Source of the DNA: Pseudomonadota bacterium
GTDB taxonomy: Bacteria; Desulfobacterota; Desulfovibrionia; Desulfovibrionales; Desulfovibrionaceae
Assembly: GCA_023453335.1 (NCBI GenBank)
Contig: JAEXTU010000387.1
Span: 1-8,953 of the forward strand
Direction: 5' to 3'
DNA length: 8,953 bases
In this document: in pieces, positions 1 to 4,935 of the stretch
Layout of the letters: every line of letters starts with the position of its first letter
How positions within the stretch are numbered: the stretch's first letter is position 1
Notes under the pieces: generated by a model
Database searches by the model: none
What the model was told of the DNA's origin: nothing
What the model saw: the letters and a program-made list of their open reading frames with translations, nothing else
Made by a program: the position numbers and the translations under genes

Positions 1-394
1 GGGTGAACCCGGCCGCGGCGTGCAGGGCCTCGGCCTGGGAGACCTTGCGGCCGTTGCAGGCCAGGCCGAACTCCACCAGGGCCGCGGGCACCTCGTCGGC
101 CGCGGCGCAGCACAGCCCGGGGTCGGCCCCGGGCGCGGCCACCCGCTGCAGGTGGGCGGCGGCCAGCTCCACCAAGCCGGGCACGGCCTCCCGGCCCGGC
201 ACCTCGAGCAGGACGCAGGCCGAGCTGTTGTGGCTGGTATAGGGGATGCCCGCCAGCCGGGGGAGCTGGTGGCGGATGATGCCCAGCACCTCGGCGCGGT
301 CGCCCACCAGGCCGCAGAAGTCCCGCACCACCCGGCCGGTGCCGAAGTCCGCGTCCGCGTCGTCGGTGTCGTCGAAACCCAGAAAGATGCGCAT
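1..394 (-). CDS. TiaS-like DDTD-motif protein, N-terminal part (runs off left edge)
   Basis: An open frame of 131 codons starts at the ATG at 394-392 and continues off the left edge without a stop. The start is preceded by GGGAGA at 405-400, a good Shine-Dalgarno sequence with about 5 nt spacing. The protein begins MRIFLGFDDTDDADADFGTG. Further on it has LPRLAGIPYTSHNSSACVLL and, near residues 94-97, LCCA. The hydrophobic-G-F/I-DDTD start followed by a glycine/threonine-rich stretch resembles the N-terminal domain of archaeal TiaS, the enzyme that ligates agmatine to the wobble cytidine of tRNA-Ile2. The IPYTSHNSSACV segment matches in place the IPWKTRGNGAV-type segment of TiaS. Bacteria normally do this job with lysidine synthase TilS, so the true substrate here is unknown; a TiaS-fold relative with another role is more likely than TiaS itself. 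It is divergent from the TetR/kinase operon. Coding status is firm and family placement moderate; the C-terminal domains cannot be seen. Confidence 0.75.
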   Translation of the reverse strand, partial: MRIFLGFDDTDDADADFGTGRVVRDFCGLVGDRAEVLGIIRHQLPRLAGIPYTSHNSSACVLLEVPGREAVPGLVELAAAHLQRVAAPGADPGLCCAAADEVPAALVEFGLACNGRKVSQAEALHAAAGFT

Positions 395-429
395 GGAATT
401 CTCCCATGCCCGGCCAGGGTCCTGCCCTG

Positions 430-480
430 CCCGGGCTGCCCACAGACCATACGCCAACCCTCCGGAAAGGGAAGCCCGGG
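430..480 (-). promoter_or_regulatory. Structured leader of the TiaS-like gene
   Basis: An 8-bp perfect inverted repeat, CCCGGGCT at 430-437 and AGCCCGGG at 473-480, encloses a small internal hairpin (CCCT 458-461, AGGG 468-471, loop of 6). It would fold in the 5' leader of the minus-strand gene, about 35 nt before its ATG. No T-run follows on either strand, so it does not look like an intrinsic terminator. It could be a leader structure or a protein-binding inverted repeat. Its function is not shown. Confidence 0.3.
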
Positions 481-504
481 GCATTTGCGCGGCCTGCCGC
501 ACCG

Positions 505-530
505 GAAAATTCCCCAAAATTACTAAAAAC
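505..530. other. AT-rich patch in divergent intergenic region
   Basis: This stretch is strongly AT-rich in an otherwise GC-rich region and contains AAAATT twice, separated by CCCC, followed by TACTAAAAA. It lies where the promoter of the minus-strand TiaS-like gene would be expected, upstream of the structured leader. It also lies upstream of the plus-strand -35 element at 589, though rather far for an UP element. I could not assign convincing -35/-10 boxes on the minus strand. The rest of 395-588 holds nothing I recognise beyond the leader inverted repeat. Confidence 0.3.
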
Positions 531-588
531 GACAGTACAGCCGGAGCGTTGTCGCCCCAGTCCGCCGGTTGCGGCTCTCGGCGTGGGT

Positions 589-617
589 TTGACAGGATAC
601 CGGACCGGGCGTATTCC
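589..617 (+). promoter_or_regulatory. Sigma-70-type promoter of the kinase-like/TetR operon
   Basis: A perfect -35 TTGACA at 589-594 is followed, after exactly 17 nt, by TATTCC at 612-617, a weak -10 that keeps the first three consensus bases. A start site would fall near 624, the first base of the 22-bp palindrome. Repressor bound there would therefore cover the transcription start. The promoter call rests on motif, spacing and position only. Confidence 0.55.
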
Positions 618-623
618 CTGGAA

Positions 624-645
624 CAGAACTGACCGGTCAGTTCTG
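624..645. promoter_or_regulatory. Perfect 22-bp palindromic operator, probable TetR-family site
   Basis: The half CAGAACTGACC is followed immediately by its exact reverse complement, giving a 22-bp palindrome centred between 634 and 635 with no spacer or mismatch. The core TGACCGGTCA looks like operators bound by homodimeric TetR/AcrR-family repressors. It begins just after the -10 element, and the only regulator gene nearby is the TetR-family gene at 1350-1925 in the same transcript. Autorepression of the two-gene operon is the natural inference. A degenerate half copy (CCGGTCA, 671-677) lies further down the leader. Confidence 0.7.
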
Positions 646-691
646 GATGCCGCTCCCTGCCGGCTCCATGCCGGTCAACAGATGAACCGCC

Positions 692-697
692 AGGAGG
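692..697 (+). promoter_or_regulatory. Ribosome binding site deciding the kinase-like gene start
   Basis: A consensus AGGAGG sits 5 nt before the ATG at 703. The in-frame ATG at 682 would place this site inside the coding sequence, and that ATG has no comparable site ahead of it, so 703 is preferred. Confidence 0.8.
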
Positions 698-702
698 CGT
701 CC

Positions 703-1353
703 ATGCCCGAGCCCGGCCATCTGGTCATCACCATCGCCCGCCAGCTGGGCAGCGGCGGGTCCGAACTGGCCCAGCGCGTGGCGCGACGGCTGGGCGTCGC
801 CTACCTGGACCGCCAGATCCTCTCGGACGCCGCCGCGGCCCTGGGCGTGGACGAGGCCGCCATGGAAACCCGCTGTGAGCGGCTGCAGGGGTTCTGGACC
901 CGGCTGCTCGGGGCCTTCGCCCTGGCCGCCCCGGCCAGCGCGTTCACCCCCCCGCCCCTCAACACGCCCAGCGACGCGGACATCCTGGCCGCGGAGCGCG
1001 ACGTGCTGCGCCAGCTGGCGGCCAAGGGACCCTGTGTGGTCCTGGGGCACGGGGGGTTCCACCTCCTGCACGGCCACGCCCGGCTGCTCAACGTGTTCGT
1101 GCACGGGTCCGAGGCCTTCCGGGTGGAGCGGGTCATGCGCTACTACGGGGCCGCGGACCCGGAGGAGGCCCGCGCCGCCATCGCCCGCTCCGACGCGGAA
1201 CGCGGGGAGTACGTGGCCGAGCTCTCCGGCGCGCTATGGGAGGACGCCCGCAACTACCACCTGTGCCTGGACGCCGGAGCCCTGGGCCTGGACCGGGCCG
1301 AGGCGCTGCTGACCGACCTGGCCGCGCCCCTGCTCCGGGAGGCGAGGCCGTGA
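703..1353 (+). CDS. Cytidylate-kinase-like family protein (Cytidylate_kin2 type)
   Basis: The 216-residue protein starts at the ATG after AGGAGG. Residues 8-22 (VITIARQLGSGGSEL) match the start of the cytidylate-kinase-like family, usually I-T-I-S/A-R-Q-x-G-S-G-G. This is a P-loop in which the usual lysine is replaced, as in other members of this family. Other family landmarks are LDRQIL (35-40), VVLGHGGFHLL (112-122), where relatives often have VGRCADYIL, VFVHG..AFRVERVM (131-145) with the lid-type arginines, and RSDAERGEY..ELSGALWEDARNYHLCLDAGALG (162-195). Length is normal for the family. These proteins have a nucleoside-monophosphate-kinase fold, but their substrate is generally not established, so true CMP kinase activity should not be assumed. 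The gene is first in an operon: its TGA overlaps the GTG of the TetR gene, and a TetR-type operator covers the promoter. It is probably cytoplasmic and induced when the repressor binds its ligand. Confidence 0.85.
   Translation: MPEPGHLVITIARQLGSGGSELAQRVARRLGVAYLDRQILSDAAAALGVDEAAMETRCERLQGFWTRLLGAFALAAPASAFTPPPLNTPSDADILAAERDVLRQLAAKGPCVVLGHGGFHLLHGHARLLNVFVHGSEAFRVERVMRYYGAADPEEARAAIARSDAERGEYVAELSGALWEDARNYHLCLDAGALGLDRAEALLTDLAAPLLREARP
1338..1342 (+). promoter_or_regulatory. Ribosome binding site for the overlapping TetR gene
   Basis: GGAGG lies within the last codons of the kinase-like gene, 7 nt before the GTG at 1350. It supports the GTG start and translational coupling across the 4-nt GTGA overlap. 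Confidence 0.65.
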
Positions 1354-1925
1354 GGCTCCCCAGCCCGGACAAGCGCGCGCGCATCCTGGACGCCGGGGCC
1401 GAGCTGTTCGCCAGCCAGCCCTTCCACAAGGTGCTGCTGGACCACGTGGCCCAGGCCGCCGGCGTGGGCAAGGGCACGGTCTACCTTTATTTCTCCAGCA
1501 AGGACGAGCTGTACCTGGCGGTGCTCTTCCGCGGCTTCGCCGGGCTGGTGGGCGAGATGCGCGAGGAACTGGCCCACGGCGACTCCCCGCCTCCGGCCCG
1601 GGTGGAAGGCATCGTGCGCAGCATCGTCCGGCACCTGCACGGCAACCCGGTCCTGCGGGAACTCATGCGCGGCGCGGTGGTGGGCTTTCCGGACAACGGG
1701 GAGTGGGCGGCCACCCGCCGGGAGTTCTACGGCCTCATCGCCGAGGTCATCCGCCGCGGCGTGGCCTCGGGCGCGTTCACCGACTCCCATCCCGAACTCA
1801 CCGCCACCTACGTGCCGGGCCTGATCCGCTCCGCGGTCATGTTCCTGCCCCCGGACGTGGACCAGGAAACCCTGGCCGGCCACGCCGCAGCCTTTGTGCT
1901 GCGGGCCTTGCAGCCGGCCGGCTAG
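1350..1925 (+). CDS. TetR/AcrR-family transcriptional regulator
   Basis: This 191-residue protein has a typical TetR layout. Residues about 8-20 (KRARILDAGAELF) form helix 1, and residues about 25-52 hold the helix-turn-helix: VAQAAGVGKGTVYLYFSSKDEL, the hallmark G-V-x-K-G-T-V/L-Y-x-Y-F-x-S-K-D-E-L signature. The remainder (about 55-190) is the helical ligand-binding and dimerisation domain, with LLHGNP-like and YVPGLIRSAVMFL segments; its ligand cannot be read from the sequence. The GTG start overlaps the stop of the kinase-like gene and is backed by GGAGG. An in-frame ATG at 1236 would bury most of the overlap inside the upstream gene and add an arginine/proline-rich shadow, so it is rejected. 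It most likely represses its own operon through the 22-bp palindrome at 624-645. No efflux pump or other usual TetR target is adjacent. Confidence 0.92.
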   Translation: MRLPSPDKRARILDAGAELFASQPFHKVLLDHVAQAAGVGKGTVYLYFSSKDELYLAVLFRGFAGLVGEMREELAHGDSPPPARVEGIVRSIVRHLHGNPVLRELMRGAVVGFPDNGEWAATRREFYGLIAEVIRRGVASGAFTDSHPELTATYVPGLIRSAVMFLPPDVDQETLAGHAAAFVLRALQPAG

Positions 1926-1941
1926 CTCCCGGCCGCCGGCC
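1916..1941 (+). terminator. Possible hairpin at the end of the TetR gene
   Basis: GGCCGGC at 1916-1922 and GCCGGCC at 1935-1941 form a 7-bp GC-only stem, with the TetR stop codon in the 12-nt loop. No T-run follows, so this would not be a classical Rho-independent terminator. In such GC-rich sequence, short stems of this kind can arise by chance. Confidence 0.3.
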
Positions 1942-2055
1942 CTCCCCTCGGCCTTCCCCGGCCCTCTTCCCGCCCGGCCATGGATGTTTCCCCCGCGGGC
2001 GGCATCCTTACGTTTCTTTACGGCCATCCTGAAAATCCCGTGACCGCGGCCGGTT

Positions 2056-2092
2056 GAGCCCGCCCTCCCCGGCCGCGCCGCGGCACGGGCTC
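2056..2092. other. Imperfect hairpin upstream of fliC promoter
   Basis: GAGCCCG at 2056-2062 pairs with CGGGCTC at 2086-2092, with a smaller GCCG/CGGC stem inside (2072-2075 and 2081-2084). It ends about 10 nt before the candidate sigma-28 -35 element. It could end transcription coming from the TetR operon, but the T-run (TTTT 2101-2104) is separated from the stem by 8 nt. Confidence 0.25.
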
Positions 2093-2102
2093 CCTCCGGC
2101 TT

Positions 2103-2129
2103 TTAACCAGCCTTGGGCCCCTCCGAAAA
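2103..2129 (+). promoter_or_regulatory. Candidate sigma-28 (FliA) promoter of fliC
   Basis: TTAA at 2103-2106, a spacer of exactly 15 nt, and TCCGAAAA at 2122-2129 fit the flagellar sigma-28 pattern TAAA-N15-GCCGATAA in 3 of 4 and 6 of 8 positions. The spacing is the canonical one. Flagellin genes are classic late, sigma-28-dependent genes. A start near 2136 would give an 80-nt leader. I found no sigma-54 (GG-N10-GC) match that fitted better. The call is from motif and position. Confidence 0.5.
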
Positions 2130-2138
2130 GCCAGGCAT

Positions 2139-2168
2139 GACACGCTACCGGCGCCGGCGAGTCGTGTC
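2139..2168 (+). promoter_or_regulatory. Leader stem-loop at the predicted 5' end of fliC mRNA
   Basis: GACACG at 2139-2144 pairs with CGTGTC at 2163-2168. Two further pairs (C2145-G2161, T2146-A2160) are possible, and the loop contains the self-complementary CCGGCGCCGG at 2148-2157. If transcription begins near 2136, the message would start with this structure, an arrangement that typically protects mRNA from 5' decay. The stem is seen; its role is inferred. Confidence 0.35.
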
Positions 2169-2218
2169 CGAGGCAGGCAACGCAAGGAAGCGAACACCAC
2201 TTCACGGAGGATCAAACC

Positions 2219-3106
2219 ATGGCTCTTATCGTCAACCACAACCTGATGGCCATGACCGCGGCCCGCAACCTGAACACGGCCTACAACGCCCTGTCCGTGT
2301 CCACCAACCGCCTGTCCTCGGGCCTGCGCATCAACTCCGCAGCCGACGACGCGGCGGGCCTGGCCGTGCGCGAGCTCATGCGATCGGACATCTCCACCCT
2401 GAACCAGGGCGTGCGCAACGCCAACGACGCCATCTCCCTCATCCAGACCGCGGACGGCGCGCTCTCGGTCATTGACGAGAAGCTCATCCGCATGAAGGAA
2501 CTGGCCGAACAGGCGGCCACCGGCACGTACAACTCGGTGCAGCGGCTCATCATCGACTCCGAGTACCAGGCCATGGCCTCGGAGATCACCCGGATCGCCA
2601 ACGCCACCGACTTCAACGGCATCCACCTGCTCAACGGCAACCTGTCCGGCACCACCCACGACGGCTCCGGGCTGGTGTCCACCGGCCAGCTCAAGGTCCA
2701 CTTCGGCACGGCCAACGACGAGTTGGAGGACTACTATTACATCAGCATCGGCAACGCCACGGCCTCGGCCCTGGGCGTGGGCAACGCCTCGTCCGCCGAC
2801 GCCGGGTTCTCCATCTCCACCCAGCAGGCGGCCCAGCAGGCCCTGGACGCCCTGGACCAGGCCATCATCACCAAGGACAAGATCCGCGCCGCCCTGGGTT
2901 CCCTCCAGAACCGGCTGGAGAACACCGTGTCCAACCTGCAGATCCAGTCCGAGAACATGTCCGCGGCCGAGTCCCGCATCTCCGACGTGGACGTGGCCAC
3001 CGAGATGACCAACTACACCAAGCAGCAGATCATCACCCAGATGGCCACGGCCATGCTGTCCCAGGCCAACAGCCTGCCCCAGCTGGCCCTGCAGCTCCTG
3101 AGCTAG
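2219..3106 (+). CDS. fliC: Flagellin (flagellar filament protein)
   Basis: This 295-residue flagellin polymerises under the FliD cap to form the filament. Residues 1-140 are the conserved N-terminal D0/D1 region: MALIVNHNLMAMTAARNLN, then RLSSGLRINSAADDAAGLAV (31-50) and LIRMKELAEQAATGTY (89-104). Residues about 205-295 are the C-terminal D1/D0 region, with SRISDVDVATEMTNYTKQQI (252-271) and the end SQANSLPQLALQLLS, which matches bacterial flagellins. The middle (about 141-204) is short, so the outer D2/D3 domains are nearly absent. Sequence and length are like Desulfovibrio flagellins. There are no cysteines and no signal peptide, as expected for export by the flagellar type III system. The start is set by GGAGG at 2206-2210, 8 nt ahead of the ATG. 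The gene stands alone on the plus strand, convergent with the flgE-flgK-flgL-fliD operon, under a candidate sigma-28 promoter. Confidence 0.97.
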   Translation: MALIVNHNLMAMTAARNLNTAYNALSVSTNRLSSGLRINSAADDAAGLAVRELMRSDISTLNQGVRNANDAISLIQTADGALSVIDEKLIRMKELAEQAATGTYNSVQRLIIDSEYQAMASEITRIANATDFNGIHLLNGNLSGTTHDGSGLVSTGQLKVHFGTANDELEDYYYISIGNATASALGVGNASSADAGFSISTQQAAQQALDALDQAIITKDKIRAALGSLQNRLENTVSNLQIQSENMSAAESRISDVDVATEMTNYTKQQIITQMATAMLSQANSLPQLALQLLS

Positions 3107-3125
3107 CCTGCCCGCACAGGCTAGC
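3102..3125 (+). terminator. Hairpin overlapping the fliC stop codon
   Basis: GCTAGCCTG (3102-3110) and CAGGCTAGC (3117-3125) form a perfect 9-bp stem with a 6-nt loop. The left arm contains the TAG stop of fliC. It is the first of two hairpins in the convergent gap. There is no T-run, so it may act as a 3' mRNA-stability or pause structure rather than a full terminator. Confidence 0.5.
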
Positions 3126-3131
3126 CGCACC

Positions 3132-3160
3132 GGCGGCCCCCTGCTCCCGGGGGGGCCGCC
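3132..3160. terminator. GC-rich hairpin between convergent fliC and fliD, probable bidirectional terminator
   Basis: GGCGGCCCCC (3132-3141) and GGGGGCCGCC (3151-3160) form a perfect 10-bp stem with a 9-nt loop that can close further by C-G pairs. It lies between the 3' ends of fliC (plus) and fliD (minus), so it could serve both. Neither side shows a T-run, which is usual for many terminators in very GC-rich genomes but lowers certainty. Confidence 0.55.
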
Positions 3161-3193
3161 CCGGCCTTGGCCAGAGCCGCCCGGCCGGGAAAC

Positions 3194-4924
3194 TTACGAC
3201 GACAGGGATTCCAGCTGGGTGTCCAGGGTGTCCAGCATGCTCTGGTAGGTGGACAGGGTGCTCTCCAGGCTGGCGTAGCGCTCGCGCAGGCGCTCCTCCA
3301 GCAGGGTCAGGCGGGTCTCCTCCTTGCTGATGGCGGACTCGGCGTTGTCCACGATGGTCTGGTAGTTGTCCATGATGATGTTCAGGGTGCCCGAGTCCTC
3401 GTCGGTGATATCGGCCAGGGCGTCCACCAGCTCGCCCACCTTGCCCTGCCTGATGGAGGCCGTGCCCGCGTAGGACCCGTCGGACCGGTTGTCCACCCGC
3501 ACGGTGAGGCCCTCGGCGTCGCTGCCCGGGGCCGCGGTGATGTCCCAGCCGTCCACGATCTCCGCGGCCTCGCCGTCCACGTACGCCGCCACCAGCGCCC
3601 CGCCCGAGACCACGTAGGCGATGTCGTGCTCCCCGGGGTCGGTGGTGCCCTCCACGCAGGACACGTAGGAGAAGTCCGCGGAGTCGGTCTCCCCCGCGTA
3701 GTCGGCCACGAACAGGCTGGCCACCGCCTCGGGGTCCTCGTCCATGGCCTCGTCCAGGGCGTCGTAGTCGATGACCAGGAGGCCGTAGGTGTCGGAGCTG
3801 GTGTCCGTGTCGGTCGAGATGCCGATCTGGGACAGGGTGGAGTACAGGTCGCCCAGCCCGGTGTCGGAGTCGTAGGCCGTGAAGCCCAGCCCGGCCGAGG
3901 CGGTGATGTCCTTGATCCTGGCCTCCACCAGGTTCACCCCGTAGTTGCCGGTGAGCAACGAGCCGGAGGCGGTGTCGGTGGTGATGCCCGCGGAGGTGGA
4001 ATCCTCGTCGTCGCTGCTGTCGCTGCTCGACCCGGTGGTCACCGCGGTGAGGCTGTCGATGAGCGACTTGACCGTGTTGATCTGGTCCACGAAGTCCTCG
4101 ATGGTGGTCTGCAGGGAGTCGGTGTCCAGGCTCACGGTGAGGCGGGTGGCGCCCGCGTCGCGCAGGGTCAGGGTGAGGCCGTCCACCACGTCGTCCACGG
4201 TGTTGGTGTCGCGCGAGATCCAGGCGTCCGAGGCGGGCGGGTAGCCGTCCACCTTGAACTGGGCGCTCTGGGCGGCCTGGGTGTTCTCGAAGTCCCCGGG
4301 CGCGAACCCGTCGAGGGTGGAGGACACCACCTCCACGGTGTTGTCCGCGCCCATGTCCATGCCGTAGAGTTCCAGGTAGTAGGCATCGCCGTCGTTGATG
4401 ACCACCGCCTTCACGTCGCCCCGGCTGCCCGAGTTGTTGGTGATGAGCGAGGCCAGGCCCTGCAGGGTGGTGCCCGCGGCCACGTCGACGGTGAACTCCC
4501 CGCCCGCGTAGCTGTAGGTGAAGGTGGCGTCCGAGGCGGTGACCGAGTCGCTGGTGGCCGAGAACCCGGTGGAGGTGTTCACCCACACGTCGTTCTGGGC
4601 CAGCTGGTTCACCACCACGGTGTGGTTGCCGGTGGCCGCGTCGCCGTCCGCCGTGGCGGTGGCCACGGCCGAGTCGCTGCTCTCCGCGGTCTTGGTCAGG
4701 AAGTCGGACACGGAGTTGATGGACTTGAGCGAGGTGCGCAGGTCCAGGAGCGCGGTGTTCAGCTCCTGCAGGGCGTCTATCTTCTCCTGCCAGGCCGATT
4801 CCCAGTCCTCGAGCTGGGTCTTGCGAAAGCTCTCGGTGCTGACCGTGGCCGAGATGATGGAGTCGAAGTCGATGTCGCTGCCCAGGCCGGTGAAGTAGAT
4901 GGCCCCGGATGCATAGTCGGCCAT
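3194..4924 (-). CDS. fliD: Flagellar hook-associated protein 2 (filament cap)
   Basis: This 576-residue protein forms the cap at the filament tip, where it folds incoming flagellin. The N-terminal domain has FTGLGSDIDFDSIISATV (11-28), the family's SGLxSGxDxxxII signature. A coiled-coil-like segment follows at about 33-78. Residues about 151-200 (TTLQGLASLITN...VEV) fit the flagellin hook IN motif, and NTVDDVVDGLTLTL (241-254) is a standard FliD motif. The C-terminal domain ends in a long helix (about 515-576, NYQTIVDNAESAISKEETRL onwards). A Ser/Asp/Glu-rich linker lies at 298-311, and there is one cysteine at 423. Length is above the enterobacterial protein (about 470). The ATG at 4924 lies 11 nt after the flgL stop, with a G-rich but imperfect ribosome site (AGGGGG), suggesting coupling. 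The frame stays open upstream through flgL to 5878, but that stretch is arginine/glycine-rich shadow. Confidence 0.95.
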   Translation of the reverse strand: MADYASGAIYFTGLGSDIDFDSIISATVSTESFRKTQLEDWESAWQEKIDALQELNTALLDLRTSLKSINSVSDFLTKTAESSDSAVATATADGDAATGNHTVVVNQLAQNDVWVNTSTGFSATSDSVTASDATFTYSYAGGEFTVDVAAGTTLQGLASLITNNSGSRGDVKAVVINDGDAYYLELYGMDMGADNTVEVVSSTLDGFAPGDFENTQAAQSAQFKVDGYPPASDAWISRDTNTVDDVVDGLTLTLRDAGATRLTVSLDTDSLQTTIEDFVDQINTVKSLIDSLTAVTTGSSSDSSDDEDSTSAGITTDTASGSLLTGNYGVNLVEARIKDITASAGLGFTAYDSDTGLGDLYSTLSQIGISTDTDTSSDTYGLLVIDYDALDEAMDEDPEAVASLFVADYAGETDSADFSYVSCVEGTTDPGEHDIAYVVSGGALVAAYVDGEAAEIVDGWDITAAPGSDAEGLTVRVDNRSDGSYAGTASIRQGKVGELVDALADITDEDSGTLNIIMDNYQTIVDNAESAISKEETRLTLLEERLRERYASLESTLSTYQSMLDTLDTQLESLSS

Positions 4925-4935
4925 GGCGCGCCCCC

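Noticed and set aside
20..526. Plus-strand frame of 168 codons at the left edge
   Set aside because: Antisense to the TiaS-like gene and then runs through intergenic sequence; no domain seen.
406..702. N-terminal extension of the kinase-like protein to an ATG at 406 or 682
   Set aside because: The extension would cross the promoter, operator and ribosome binding site; the family's conserved start and AGGAGG both favour 703.
1236..1349. Upstream ATG start for the TetR regulator
   Set aside because: It would overlap the kinase-like gene by over 100 nt with proline/arginine-rich shadow sequence; GTG at 1350 has GGAGG and the usual short TetR N-terminus.
2041..2110. Sigma-54 promoter for fliC around the GGCACGGGC segment
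   Set aside because: The GG-N10-GC spacing is not met; the sigma-28-type match at 2103-2129 fits better.
2018..3130. 370-codon minus-strand frame opposite fliC
   Set aside because: Shadow of fliC, which is unmistakable on the plus strand.
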